Made by a program: the position numbers and the translations under genes. The notes beneath the pieces are model-generated. The model saw only the letters and a program-made list of their open reading frames with translations. It was not told the origin of the DNA and did not search any database. Below, piece after piece: positions 1 through 12,599 of a stretch of 64,000 bases of DNA. Where the stretch lies: assembly GCA_008711295.1 (NCBI GenBank), contig VUYV01000147.1, positions 993,021-1,057,020 of the forward strand, in the 5' to 3' direction. The first letter of the stretch is position 1; every line of letters starts with the position of its first letter. This stretch comes from Anarhynchus alexandrinus. Lineage: Eukaryota; Chordata; Aves; Charadriiformes; Charadriidae.

Positions 1-2466
1 ATACCACCGTGCTAATCAAGGTTCAAAGCCTGTACTTCTGGATGCATTTTTGAGCCTTCAGCTTTTGAAGTGCATCTTCAGGTCACATCCAATCTTTGTG
101 ATTCATATTTTGAAATCTCTCAGAAGACCTGGCCTTAAATCTTCATCCACACAACTAAATCTCTTGCTCTCAAGCCTTGGTTATTTTACAGCTTGAGTAG
201 TTCTTACCTTTGCTAGGTCAGAGCTACCCAGCTGCACTCATGTTGTACTCATGGCAATTCCAGACACAGTGGCTGTCCCACTTCTGCATACTCCCCTCTC
301 TACCCTTCCCACGTCCTTGCTGTTTCTCAGTACCCCATACAGCAAACATGAGGTTTCTTCCCGTTGGCATGTAAAGCCATTTATATTTTAGCTTTGATTG
401 GTCTTTTGACTCTACTGATTGGCCTTTTGGCTCTACTGCTTATCAAATGTTCATTAGTGTTTGTCACATCCAACCCAGCTAAGAGTACACTGGGAGTTGA
501 TTAATTTTAAGCATTGAGAACCTCAGATGCCGCCTTCTTCCACTTCCACCTCAAAAGTCATCCCCCTCATTTCTTCTGTTAGACAGCATCGTATGTGTAT
601 CTGGCATTAATTCTAGCTTGTGTATGAGTGTGTGTTGTGTGTATGAGGCTACACATAACACACACCACGTACCTGATCCTGACTCTTACCCCTCGACGCC
701 TCAACAACACACATAATACAGACAAAATATATAGTATTGAGTCCACGCAGGTTATATATGCAAGTGTGCGTGCAGGCATGTATTTGCACAAAGGAGGAAG
801 CATTTAGTATTTCTCAGCAGATAGAGTTCAAGCTGTAGGGGAGAGAGATGATTATGATGATGAAGTCTTATGATGATGATTAAGTTTTATGATTAAAGCA
901 CTGCCAGATCTCTCACTGTCTGCCTGGCTCTCGCATGGGTGTCTGGAAGAGAGAGCACGTTCCTAACTCAGAAGGTTGTTCTAAGGGTAAGTTGTTAGTA
1001 AGTGATTCAGATACTGCTGAGATGGAGGTTACAGAAACAAGTCATGAAGAGTGATTTCAAACAACAGCATGATCCTTCCCTCAAAATCTGCACACGGAAC
1101 CCGAACAGGAACGGTCTGAGTAATGCGGTTAAAACCAGAAAGTATTAGATACCAATTATCCCTGGTGCTGACTACACTGGCTTTCTGAAAGGCCCGTGGA
1201 GCAGATTTTTGGGGGAGTGATAGTCTTTCTCTGGTGTGGCTTCAGCTCGTTTTTCGTTCTGCTTGTTTTGGTCGTCTGTTGAGAAGACTTCAAGTTTCAA
1301 AGTAAAGGACGGTTTCTGTGTAATGACATAGGCACGATGATACCAGCAGCGTGTAACTACCCTACGTGAAGGTGCTGTGAGGGGGGAGAGGTTAAGTGGC
1401 ATCTGCTGCATGCCAGGTGGCGAGTGAGAGAAGAAGGGTCAGAGAGAGAGAAAGCAACCACACGTACCCGTCCCTGCCTGCGAGCAGGAGAAAGGCAAAG
1501 TGCTAAGCCACAGACTTGGAAAGTAAGAACTAGAGAACTGAAGAGCCGTTTCCTATTTTACAAGTAAACACCTCGTGGGATTTTACCCCTGGCTGAAACC
1601 TATTTGTATTTTTTTGATATTTTTGCTAGGCTGAAAAACCCCATGTTCCTGATCCTTTGTGCGCCAGGCTGTGATGCAGAGAGGCGCAGACTGACTGGCT
1701 GTGCGCCTTCATATGTATTCCGTTTTCCTCTCTGCTGTAACCTGTGGCCTCAGCCCACTCAGCTGTGTTACGGAGTGGTTTCATCTCTCTGTAGAACAGC
1801 GATTTTTTTTTTCAGGGCCTATAAACAGAAATAAAACTACTGCTGACTTTAGGCTTGGCTTTGTGGATGGCCTTATTTGGAGAATCAGAATTTCCAGTAG
1901 AGTGCAGATCTCAGGCCAGGCGCTGTAAGGTGAATTAATGTACAAAGGTTGTCTGAAATTGGATGAAGGAGAGGAGGACTAGAGTTTAGGGTGCCGGCTG
2001 CAGATTGGAAAAGAGAGTTTAAATTACTGTTTGTGAGTTAATGTAATCTCACTAGCCAATGTTAAATATTCCATATTTAATATCTGAAAAAATACCATTA
2101 AAGGAAGTAAGGGTGATTTAGTTGATAGATTGTCTCTGCTTTCTCTTCTGCTCTGTAATACGGTGACTTGTTTGGAAATCCAGATGCATATACACTTCTG
2201 TATATGTGAAGTTATATATATATATATATATGCACGTGTATACACACATATATAGTCATATACTTGGTGTTACAAATGTATGGCACATAGATTGAAAATT
2301 ATGGTGTGTCTATATACATGTGTGTAGGTGTATAAACACATGACACATGTATCTATATTCTGGCTACTGTATTAAAACACACATATATTTGGAAATGATC
2401 ACCAATGATGATTTTCATGTCTCTAGTGCTTACACGTTTAAGCAACTTCTTTTTTGATTCGTTTAG
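1..2466 (+). other. PTPRK: PTPRK intron upstream of the transmembrane exon (partial)
   Basis: No exon with plausible splice sites and an R2B-like peptide is visible here. It contains an imperfect 21-bp tandem pair (396-437), TG/CA-rich sequence near 625-720 and a TA microsatellite (2213-2231). The short open frames have no family signature. Confidence 0.7.
2213..2231. repeat. (TA)n microsatellite
   Basis: Nine and a half TA units in a longer TA/CA-rich region (2190-2350). Intronic in PTPRK. Confidence 0.95.
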
Positions 2467-2605
2467 CAGCAGCAACAGAAGAACCTGAGGTGATTCCAGA
2501 TCCAGCTAAACAAACAGATCGAGTGGTGAAAATAGCAGGAATAAGTGCTGGAATTCTGGTATTCATCCTGCTTCTCCTTGTTGTCATATTGATCGTCAAA
2601 AAAAG
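2467..2605 (+). CDS. PTPRK: PTPRK exon: extracellular stalk and transmembrane helix
   Basis: The exon follows a tttag acceptor and ends at AAAAAG|GTAAGA. It starts in phase 1 (one base from the previous exon) and ends in phase 2. The peptide reads AATEEPEVIPDPAK, then QTDRVVKIAG and a hydrophobic run of about 22 residues (ISAGILVFILLLLVVILIV) ended by KK, a classic stop-transfer. This is the single membrane span of a type I receptor phosphatase. The acceptor is ambiguous: AG dinucleotides end at 2466, 2469 and 2472, so up to two alanine codons could be gained or lost without changing frame. The exon ends within a run of seven A. The next residue depends on splicing: Ser when joined to 9401, Arg when joined to the cassette at 5913. 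Confidence 0.97.
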
Positions 2606-5600
2606 GTAAGAAAATGATCTGTGCTGATCCCTCTTTTTCTTTTTTTTCTCCATTTCAAACAAGAATAACTAAGTGGGTATTTTTTACAGGTCATTAAAAA
2701 AAAAAAGTTTCAGGACCAGTAGCTTACATCAGCTTTTGGATGAGTTTTCTGTTTCCTGTTGTTTCGCTGTGATTTTTATGATGGATTTAAAGAGATGATT
2801 GCTTTATATTTGGGATCCAATAGCTATACATTTTCTCATACTTACTTATTTCCAAGTAGTTTTAAATTTCAGTTAGAGTAATATACAGAATAGTAAAATG
2901 GGTGGAATTGAAATTCATGGAGCCTTTTTTTTAAAGCAGAAAAAAAGAACAACTTACTGCACTTTTCATGTTGTAATCACCTAATGAATTTGATTTTCTA
3001 TATGCAGCTCTAATGAGTTATTTGTATCTGTATGTTATCCAACTTGCAAAATGATGTAATTTTATACCTCTATTTATGCTCTTGTAAACCTGGAGTTTTT
3101 TCTTAAAAGTCATACCATATCACTGTAAAATTATCTAGTGAGTCCTTAGTGCATGAAATTGTTTAAAAGTGTATTAATTTAAATGAATTTTAATTTTGTT
3201 AGTGATTTCTTAGACAGTAAGCAATATCGCCATCTTCTGGCATTGTACAATGCTAACTCTGCATCCAAACGCTCCTACCTATAGTAAATTGTGCCTACCC
3301 CATTGCTCGGTCAGTTTTTAAAAGTCTGGACTTCCCAGTTGTTGCAGCTCTTTTAACCTGGCATAAAAGTTTAGTATATGGCTCTATAAATTGGTAGTTA
3401 TAGCATCGAAACCAATTCCTCTCCTTCTGCTCACCCCCTCCCTGGTGGGTCCCCTTCGCAGGGCACAGGCTGATTTCTCTTGGGTAGAATGAGACCTTTG
3501 TCTTCCAGTGGTGTGTGCATTGCATTCCCTTGCCTTTTGCAGAAGTCTTAATGAAAAGTGTATTTGTAAACGTTGCGAATGTTCCTCTGAAATACAGCTT
3601 GCTATTATTTTTAAAGATTAAGAAAAAAAAAATTAAAATTGTACCTAAGATCATTCTATATGTTATAATTACTGGTTTGCATTAGATTTTTTTAATTTAT
3701 TGCCTCTTTACAATTGTCCCTGGAGATATATAACTTGGAGAAGAAACGTCTGCATTAGAAACATTAGGTATGCTTATAGTGTTCTGTGTTAGTTAGCTAC
3801 ATATGTGATTTTTCCCAAAAGTGCTTTTACTTTTCTCTGTTGTTTACCTCTGTGGTTGAGAATTAACACGTATGCAAAAGGTCCAACTCATCATATGCAA
3901 AAAAGACATACAGTCAGCCAATTTTCTTTATTTTACACAACTTCTGAAAAACAAACAAACAAAAAGTTGTTTTTCAGATTTCGGGAAGAATTCTCTATTT
4001 TATAGCTTTATTGCAAGGTATGTGCTGGGGAGTATCATCTTCTTAGTGAGTGTTGCTGTGGTCCCCGTATATTTAATACAAGACTGTGTGTGTGCACATG
4101 TGTGTGTGTGAGAGAGAGAGACTGTCTACCACTATATAATGTCAGTCACTTCCAGATGGGATTGACTAGTTTTGCAGGTAACAAAAAAAAGGGGGGGGGG
4201 GGGGGTTTAAAANCTTTTTACCTCTTGCATTCAGAGTCCTTTTAGACTTGTACTTTCACTGTTGAATTGTTTGATGAAAGTAAGTTAATTATGTCCATGA
4301 AATGATATTTTAAAATTTCCCCTTTCCCCCCCCTTCCCTCCTCCGAACCTGTGAAGGCAGTACTCTCTTAGGAATGATACTTGATCATCATTCTAAAGCA
4401 CATAACATTTCTAAACTCCTGTACTATTTTGTATTCAAAATAGGTGAGGAATTAACCTGTTTAATGAATCTTTAATGTTTGGCAATTTTTCATCATGATA
4501 GTTTAATTGGTTGTCTATCGCGTGTGTTATAGGTGTGCCATTCCTCCCCCTCCCCCCCCCCACCTTCAGGAAAGTGGGCAGGCTTTTTTTAGTACCAGCT
4601 TTAGTCAAGATCTCTTACAAAAAGCATAGAAAACCTTTGTATACCTGAGTTAATTCAGTCCATCTAGTGAACCAGGGCAGTTCATCTAATGAAGGCAGGA
4701 ACAGTTGTAAAAACCCTGACACATTCACACGTACAGAAACACACTTCACTTAGTTGTGGTGGGACTGAAAACTGATCCGTTTGAATCACCTTCTGTAGTG
4801 TACATATTCAGTGATCCATTATGTAGTATCCCTTTTGGTACCTGAATTGACCACAGCTTATTACACGGAAAAGTCAATAAAAAAATGGTTTCTGCATTTT
4901 CATTGGTTTATTAAGTCGTATGCGCAGCCATCGCTATCTCAATCTGATTAAATGCAGCATTACATTTTATTGAAAAACGGAGTACTAAGCAGTTTTGTTC
5001 ACGAGCTGGAGACGTTTTAGGCTTTGCCTGATCATTTTGTACAAATTGGTTTGAAGTTTTCCCGAATGAAGCTCTTAACAGCTCTTACGGAGTTTTACTG
5101 GAGTAATCAAACCAGCTAAGAAAAGGGATACTGCATCTTTAACAAGCAATGCCATTTTTATTTTCTAAGTCATCGTTGGACTATTTCCAAATGTCCTTCA
5201 TTTCCTTCCATTTGTTTACCTTCCATATTTTTAATGCTTAGCATGACTACATCAGCATTTCCAATTGTAAGATTTTAAAATAGAAAACATATGTTTGCAT
5301 TCAGGACATGTGTGGTATATATGTCAGTACACACGTATCTGTTGTAAATGTGTATTCCTTAAAATGTGTGTACTCATATAGCTACATATAGTACGCATAC
5401 AAACATATATGTATACACCTGTGTACCAATAAAGATGTTAAAATGAATGACATTAAATTTGTTTTCTGATTAAATGTTTTTATTCATGCAATCTTTAGTT
5501 TTTGTAACTGGAAAGTAAAAAGCATATTTACTGCGCAAGATTTGTACACAGCTGTTCATTTGTCATGACATCTAGGTGGTAATCATTATATTATGCTGAA

Positions 5601-5912
5601 CTGCATGTTGAAAATACACAATCCATTTAATTTTCAAATTTTTTGGCAATAAATGAAATCTCAGCATGTAATTTTCTCAAGTGATCTTTCTAAAAAACAA
5701 ATCATTTTTATATGCTAGTGTATTTTTTTTTTTAATTGCATGGCAAAGTAAGGCTAGTTTGTGCATGAGCAAGTTGAAATGCTAACCAAAGAAACATTAA
5801 TTTTTTAATTTTTTTTTAAACGCACATTTCTCTGCTTTATTGAATGTGACAGAGTCACGCTTTTCATTCACCATTGCTTCTCTTTTTCCACTGTCTGTGA
5901 TTTGCTTGCCAG
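2606..5912 (+). other. PTPRK: PTPRK intron
   Basis: This intron holds no recognisable exon. It has TG and AG short repeats (4085-4120), an A8-G15 run (4183-4205) followed by a single undetermined base at 4213, and a C-rich tract near 4545-4561. The last 150 bases before the 30-nt cassette are T-rich, as expected for a regulated acceptor. Confidence 0.7.
4183..4213. repeat. A8-G15 homopolymer run with one N
   Basis: Eight A (4183-4190) and fifteen G (4191-4205) precede the only undetermined base of the window, at 4213. Long G runs are hard to sequence, so the count and the N are probably assembly uncertainty rather than biology. Intronic, with no coding effect. Confidence 0.9.
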
Positions 5913-5942
5913 GAGGAGCTACTATTCTTACTCCTACTATCT
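5913..5942 (+). CDS. PTPRK: PTPRK alternative 30-nt cassette exon (Tyr-rich juxtamembrane insert)
   Basis: A T/C-rich tract and gccag acceptor precede 30 nt that end at CT|GTAAGT. The phases fit exactly: AG from the transmembrane exon plus this exon plus C from 9401 gives RRSYYSYSYYL followed by KLAKKRK. Skipping gives a single Ser and then KLAKKRK. Other R2B members, such as PTPRM, carry a very similar YSYSYYLKLAKK segment at the same point, so I read this as a true cassette of the family. It places five tyrosines directly under the membrane, potential phosphorylation sites or sorting signals (inference). It is too short for open-reading-frame searches. Inclusion level and tissue cannot be seen here. 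Confidence 0.88.
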
Positions 5943-8900
5943 GTAAGTAGAATACGGGTGACTTACTATTTTACATGTTTTAAAGATGCAGTATCCCTTT
6001 TTAAAAAAGAAAAACAGTCTCTATAATTTTCCTAAAGTTTTATTGATAGTTACCTTTCTTTATTCTCAGGCTTGAAAAATTGCTTGTATCATTGTTCCTG
6101 TTATTCTTACCCTGTTTTTTTTTTAAAGGGATATTGTATTTCTAACTGTATATTGAGACTTTTGCTTTTCGCTACAGTTTTCCCCATAACTATCATTTTA
6201 GTTTATTGTAATCATAATTTAATTTGCATTATGATTCCCAGCAACACATCACACTAAGGGAGAAACCTCTTCTCCCGTTTCCTAGCTAGAGAACTGTGCT
6301 TGTAAATCACAAATTGTTCTCTCTTAGTGTATGTTACCAGAAGTGATCCTGTGCACCACTTTTCCTACACAGATTGTAGGCAGATGCCAGACCTTTATAC
6401 TTAAGTCTCTGCCCTACCAACAGCAGAGCACCACGTCTGCCTCTGTGATACAAACCCCCCCTTTTTTTTTTGTAACAGAAATATTTTTTGTGAAGTGGTC
6501 AGCATCTGTTGCTTGTAAGGTGCTTTGCAGACACATTTTGAAGTGTGGATCTTGCTTTGTGGCATTGGTTTGCATCAAGTTTTGCTTCATTGAAGCAAAG
6601 GCGACTTTTTTTATACATGTGACCAAAGGAATTTTTGTGAGGGCTGCAGCAGTTTTGGCTGTGATTGAGCAAAGCAGTTACACACATTCTTAATTTGAAA
6701 TAAATGTATAAAGCCCTTGACTTCAAGAGGTTCTAAAAATGCACTCAAGTGTGTTGATGAACCGGTGGTGTCTGATAATGATGCTCTTCCACATTTTTAA
6801 GCAGATTAGTTGACTTCTTTAAACAAACTTAAAAAAAAAAAAAAAAAAGCTAAGCTGGCTTAGCTAACTGCCATTCTCTGGTTTATTGTGACAAATTATA
6901 ATTTCCTTGTTAAATAACAATTGCTTCTGCTCGAGATAATTAACCTCACAGTTTCATCCTATGATGGAGCACTTTTCCCCTCCAGCTCCCACTGAAACAC
7001 CCACCTGCGCAGGTTCACCCAACTGGATCCTTTAGCAGATAATGAGAATCATTTACACTTTCTGTCAGCCCCGAGTACTTTAACCTAACGATTTTCTTAA
7101 ATCTCCCGAAGCATAGATTGCATGTGCCTTTAGCCTAGTGAGGGAAGGAAAAAAGGAAAGGAAAAAGAAGTCGTCAAACCCGGAGGGAGCCAGGAGCTGT
7201 TGAACAATAAAGCTGTCCTCCCATTTCCCAGCAGCTTTGGGTTGTGGTGCTACAACACAATGGGCCTTTTTAGGAGTTGAAGCAGAGCATAAGAATTAGA
7301 AAGTAGCTACTGTAATAAGCTAATAACTTGAAAGCCTTAATAGCTGTTGATTTATTTAGCGTAGCTAGCAAGTTTTGTTTGCTTCAAAGAAGGGCTTAAT
7401 ATAGGCAAGAGATGACATGTAATAGTCTTTTTGTTCCATTTCTGAGGTGGCGTTAGAAAAAGGCAATCTTCAGTGTATGGAGTCTTTCTGAAAGGCATTG
7501 AAACCTAAAAAAACAGTCTGAACTAGAAATGCCAGTTTTATGTAAGCTTTGACAGTATTGGGAATCAGTTATAAAACTCAAGCGGTTTCACTTTTGGCAG
7601 TTCTGATGGTCTTCATTTGTGCGACCAGAGTATCATTTCAACCAACTTTTCTTAAGTAAATCAGGATGTGTGGAGTAAATATATAAAATAAAGCATTTGG
7701 GGGGGACATCCAACTGTCACTGGCTTTTTAGTTTTCACTGAAGAACTGATACACATAGAACCCCCACAAGGGTTTGATGAAAAAAATGATAGGTTTAGAG
7801 ATCACCCTTGGGATTTCTGCAGCGAGGGGGTTATTGAGTAGCAATTTTCCAACTAGTCTATTTGCAAATGGAGAAAAGAAAGGGGAGAACACAAAATAAG
7901 GAGATGAGTCTGATCAGTGAAAGAATCTTTGTTATTGTTGGGAGTGCTTTGTCCATCTATATCCTACTTTGTGGCCCCTTGTTGAGAACCAAGACTATTA
8001 ACTTAAGAAACAATCCTCTAACATTTCCTTAAACATGCAAAACCATGAAGTGCTTCCTGCCCTAGAGAGTGGTGTAGATCCTTTCTGGTGGATGTTCCCA
8101 GGACTTAACAAATAAACCGATGGATAATTTACACTAACATTCTTTTTCTCTGCTGTTAGAGCGTGGCACAGTATATTAAAAGTTATCGGAGTAGAGAGGA
8201 AGAGCAAGCAGTCCTTTTAGTCAGAGAAATGTAAGATAAACACTGTCTAAACAGTTAACAGGATATTTGCTGATATTTTATGCAGAAAAAGCTTGTGAAG
8301 CTAAGCTGTGTTTTAAACATACGTTTTCAAGAACCCAGTATTTTCGTTGATGATTTTGTCTGATTTCTCCAAATAAGCAGGTTGGCGATCTATCATATTG
8401 CAGTCACAGCTTCAGATGAAAACGGGGAGATTTCAGAACAGTCTAATGTATATCACAGGTTCCTGCAGCACGTCATGCTGCTCTGCATACTCCCTGCTAC
8501 TTGAGATATACACTTTAAGAGTAGTAGGCTTTAAGTGATAATTAAAATATATTGTCTGCTTCCATCTGACTTCTGGAGACAGTGAAAATCACTTCCAGTT
8601 CTTCATCAAAAGGAAGGAATTGAGAGATATTTCTGAAACTTTAAGGGCATTGGCTGTTAGTTTGGGGGATTTAGTTGTACAGATTGGGGTGCTATTTAAC
8701 TGTGATAAGCAGAATATAAGACTGTTAATGTCAAAATTTAAGATGTTCCCAAACTGCATGAAAGGGTAAAGTAGTGAGGGGGGTTTTGTTTGCTTTTTAA
8801 AGAACCAAGGTTCAGTGTCAGGAGCAAAGTATGGTATCATGTTGTATCTTGTGTGTACCGAATGGGAAGAACAACTTTTAACATAAAAGGTAATGTGAAC

Positions 8901-9400
8901 CTATATCGTATAATTATGTTTCTTTTGTTATTTCATAGGTTTTTTGACTAACAAAGTAATTTAGAAGGTTAAATGATTTCTTCCTAACAAGACAAGCAAG
9001 GGGAATGAATTATCCATTTATAAAATCAAAACACAGATTTAAATGGAGATGGTTGATAAAACTGCACGCACAGATGCTTCTTATTTATCATTTCAGTTAA
9101 AATGTAATTATATTCCCTAATTTGTTTATATTAGTGTAATTACTCCACAGGAAAAAAAAAAATATTACCAGGGTACAGAAGTTAGCACTTCCATTACAGC
9201 ATTTGTGTGTGTATAGAAAACACGGGGTCGTGACTCTTTCATAGCAGGGTACATAGTTTTATCAATTTCACGCTGGAAAAGTGAACACAGGAAAAGCAGC
9301 CAAACTTTTAAACCACTCAGGATTATAGATAATGATTACTGTAGACATCAGTGTTCATCAAATATTAAGGTGGTTTGGGTTTTTTTTTTTGGCTGGGCAG
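5943..9400 (+). other. PTPRK: PTPRK intron
   Basis: No exon is recognised. It contains an A-rich run (6830-6848), an AT-rich block at about 6860-7420 with homeodomain-like TAAT cores that could be a conserved noncoding element, and a poly-T acceptor tract before 9401. Confidence 0.65.
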
Positions 9401-9561
9401 CAAACTTGCGAAGAAGCGCAAGGATGCCATGGGGACCACCCGCCAGGAGATGACACACATGGTGAACGCGATGGATAGGAGTTACGCTGACCAGAGCACC
9501 CTGCATGCCGAGGATCCCCTTTCAATCACATTTATGGACTCTCATAACTTCAGCCCCAGAT
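9401..9561 (+). CDS. PTPRK: PTPRK exon: cytoplasmic juxtamembrane segment
   Basis: The acceptor ggctgggcag is preceded by a poly-T tract, and the donor is AGAT|GTAAGT. The exon completes a split codon and then reads KLAKKRKDAMGTTRQEMTH, MVNAMDRSYADQSTLHAEDP and ending HNFSPR plus one base. The basic start follows the membrane anchor, and the rest is the R2B juxtamembrane (cadherin-like) region that connects to D1. It ends in phase 1, so it can join directly to 15942 (SPRYENHS), to the 36-nt cassette (SPRLPNDP) or to the candidate 12-nt microexon. The human sequence in the first half is nearly identical, with N instead of the first T in GTT. Confidence 0.97.
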
Positions 9562-11706
9562 GTAAGTATGATAGTGATAGATACTCCTGAGTGTAGGTGC
9601 ATATAGAAACATGGAAAACAATTCAACTTTTTAAGGAAAATTGTTGTAGGCTCCAGGTTTTCTAGAAACACCGGGAAACCCAGAGGTTGAGTAGGCATGT
9701 TTGTATGTTATCCTTATTGGTATGTGGCCAATTATTTGAAGATTTACATGTACTTTCAGTATGTGTTGATACTTGTTCTAGGGAAAATATACTTCTAGAG
9801 TATCTCAATTAAAATCTGAAATTGAGTTTTCCCTCATGAGGATATTTAATACCAACATGTTAAATATTACTGTGTAACACAATGTCTGTAATGAATAATA
9901 ATATGAGGTCCAAATTAATTTCTTTCCTTTGGCAGTAAGGACGTTATAACAGAAGGAAACTGGCAATTTTCGTTGCTGTTTGTGAAGTTTAGGAACAAGC
10001 TTGTTAATATATCTGCAAATTTGCTCTGTATTTATATTCCTTTTTTGTAGACTTGTCAACTCTCTGGTTTTGACAAAGTTTGGCAGTTTGGGTTTCTGAC
10101 TGTTACGTGTCTGGGTTATAGCTACCACAGTCCAGCACGCCTGCCTCCCAGCATCTGCGCTCTGCCTTGCACAAAAGCAAGATGCTCCACTGGCAGATTC
10201 TGAATACCTCAAAACTAGTGTTTAAGTTAGCGAAGGGGCACAATTTTGCCATGGAGCTGGCAGGAACCTGACCTTCTCGTGGCCCCACGGACTTGTGGCT
10301 TGGCTTTAAACAGATCTGAGCAGCCTGAGCTGCTTCCTAATTGCCATCTTTTGGGAATGGCACTTCATCTCCCTCCTCCTACCTCCCATACTGCTTACCA
10401 TGCTTCAGCAAAATACATCCCTGAAGGCTGTTAAGTTCCTTCCTGACTGTTACAAGGGAAATGGATTTTGGAGGAGGGTTTATTGCTCAGTTTATTGAGG
10501 CTTACCAAACTGCAGAGTGCTAACTTTTTAAGTGTCTCATAACCGATTATAAATGGGAGTTTAGTATCAGCCCGTGAGTTTTTGTGCACAGTTTTGGCTG
10601 GAACTGTTTGAAAATTCTCCAAAGTTTGATGTCTTATTGGCACTGAAATTTGTGGAGGCAGGTTTGCAAAGACAGTTCAATTTGGACTAAGTTATGGTGG
10701 ATCCCAGGCAAAGTATCCATCAGGAACCTACATGGCTATTAGTGGGCCGGGGCTGCCAGGCACTTGGGCAGCCTTCCAGATGGACTACAGTGACGCCAGG
10801 AGCCCGTGAGCCCCAGCCACCACAGCTGTCCTGGTTGGTTGGCAAAGAAATTTGGCATCACTGTTTTCCAGCGTCCGAGGTATGTGATTTTTTGGGTGTT
10901 GGAAGATTCAGTTCTCCTGACCATCATCTGTGCTGAGGCAAAGAACCTTCCAAGCTTCCAGGGCTTCCTGTTAAGCGACAAACTTTAGGCATATTTCTTG
11001 AGAACTGCAGCTCAATTTTGTCACAGAGCTGTTGGTATTTTAAATTTTTGTTCCAGGTTGGAACAAACCCAAATTCTGGATTTGGCCATTTCTGTCTGAA
11101 ACAGCGCATTTTTCTCTGCGTGGTTCCAATTGTGATAATGTATGATAAAATTCTATGAATTTTATTCAGACATCTATGTCTGTGTATCTGTGATTTTCCT
11201 ATACTCATTAAGAGCAATATCTTTGGCATTGCACATAAAAAAAGCTATTCACTGTAAATATGTATATAATTTTTTTAATTACTTGGAAGACTTTAAAGAA
11301 ATACCATTTTGTTTTGAGATGAGCTATTCAAGTATTGCATGAGAGGATGGGTTTAAAAGGAAAGGAGCTGGTTCTGAGAAAGTGAGCCTTTATTGTGAAG
11401 CAAAAGAACAATAGTGAAGGAGGAGCCCTTTCAAAAACTAAATTGCATGTAATGTCTTCTTTATTTCATTTCAGTAGGAATCTCTTTGCCTTTATCATTA
11501 CATTTCTGAAGTCCAAAACACTGCCTTTCATTCCTCTTTTATTCAGGATGCTTTCTGGAACTGTCTATTCATTCTGTTTTTCTGTTGTAGCAAAATTAAT
11601 GGGGTTTAGTTAGCACTTGGTTATACTGTGAAGTACATTGTTTTTATTCTTAAAAATACACAAATTGAGGGTGATGTATTTCTTCATGAGCTTTGTTTTT
11701 CTACAG
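9562..11706 (+). other. PTPRK: PTPRK intron
   Basis: No second exon or repeat family is recognised. A somewhat GC-richer stretch at about 10240-10980 has open frames on both strands without splice support or a protein signature. Confidence 0.6.
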
Positions 11707-11742
11707 TGCCCAATGATCCACTTGTGCCGACAGCTGTGTTAG
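11707..11742 (+). CDS. PTPRK: PTPRK alternative 36-nt cassette exon (LPNDPLVPTAVL)
   Basis: A T-rich tract and ttctacag acceptor precede 36 nt that end at TTAG|GTGAGG. The exon is entered in phase 1 and left in phase 1, so it is frame-neutral. Joined between 9561 and 15942 it gives SPRLPNDPLVPTAVLDENHS instead of SPRYENHS. I recognise this 12-residue segment from long mammalian PTPRK isoforms. It lengthens the linker between membrane and D1 with a proline-rich stretch and removes the tyrosine formed at the direct junction. Inclusion must be regulated by splicing, and nothing here shows where it is used. Confidence 0.9.
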   Translation, partial: CPMIHLCRQLC

Positions 11743-12076
11743 GTGAGGACCCTAGTCCTTCATTATTCATTCCTGCATGAGTTTTGTCTCCTTGCATGGT
11801 TGAACTTAAGAACAGCTTGTTTTATGTAAAAGATAGCTATGCTGTTATCAGAAAATAGCTCTACCCTCAGTTTATCAATTCAGAATTAAACCGACACTGC
11901 TTTTAGAATAAAAATTATTTTATGTTCTCATTAAGAAGTTACTCCTAGATAGTGCCAACTGAAGAGTAAACGAGGAAACAGGCAAATGGAAAATACTAAA
12001 AGCTTTCTCCCCAGGGCATTTAAACTGAGTTCCAATGAACTGACATGATAAACTAGAACTCTCTTAAGAGATACGT

Positions 12077-12145
12077 AAAAATAAAATTCAGATCCATATT
12101 AGTATTATTTCATACCCAAATCTTGATTTTCTAAGTAAGTAACAA
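12077..12145 (+). repeat. Direct repeat, copy 1 (partner at 12716-12785)
   Basis: The stretch from AAAATAAAATTCAGATCCAT to AGTATTATTT is identical to 12720-12752, and a further 30 bases are similar (ACCCAAA then TTTTCT then GAGTA/AAGTA). The copies lie about 640 bp apart. The length is too great for a LINE target-site duplication; a local duplication or two copies of an unrecognised repeat are possible. Confidence 0.8.
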
Positions 12146-12599
12146 GAATGAAAATAGAAAGGGAGGAAATTCTGAAATATCCAAGAACAAACAACTTTAT
12201 TTGCAGGTTCTGTACAAATATTCTTTTATACCTATATTAATTACATTTTTCAATTCACCTTAACTAGTAAGTTTTTCAACTTTGTGCTTACCGTAAAAAA
12301 ATGAACAGGTGTTGGAAGTGGCCAGGCTGCTTCTTTCTGTGTTACATCTAACACTGAATGCACGTTTTAGAGTTTTTTAAAAAAAATACAGGGATGAAAG
12401 TATAATTTGTACCCAAGTTCTTGGTTTGTAAACACAATGTGCAGTATTAAGTTTCAGTCAGTTGCTGAGGTTATATTAGGATAAAAGACAAATATCAAAA
12501 AGCAGACATGAATATAAACTGAGGTTGAAAATTAGATTTCTAGAGGTAAAGCTTAAAGGTACCTGGAGACAATTTAATCCCTCTATTTTGAGATGGGAC

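Noticed and set aside
4183..4213. G15 tract as a possible G-quadruplex
   Set aside because: A pure G run followed by an N is more likely sequencing or assembly uncertainty.
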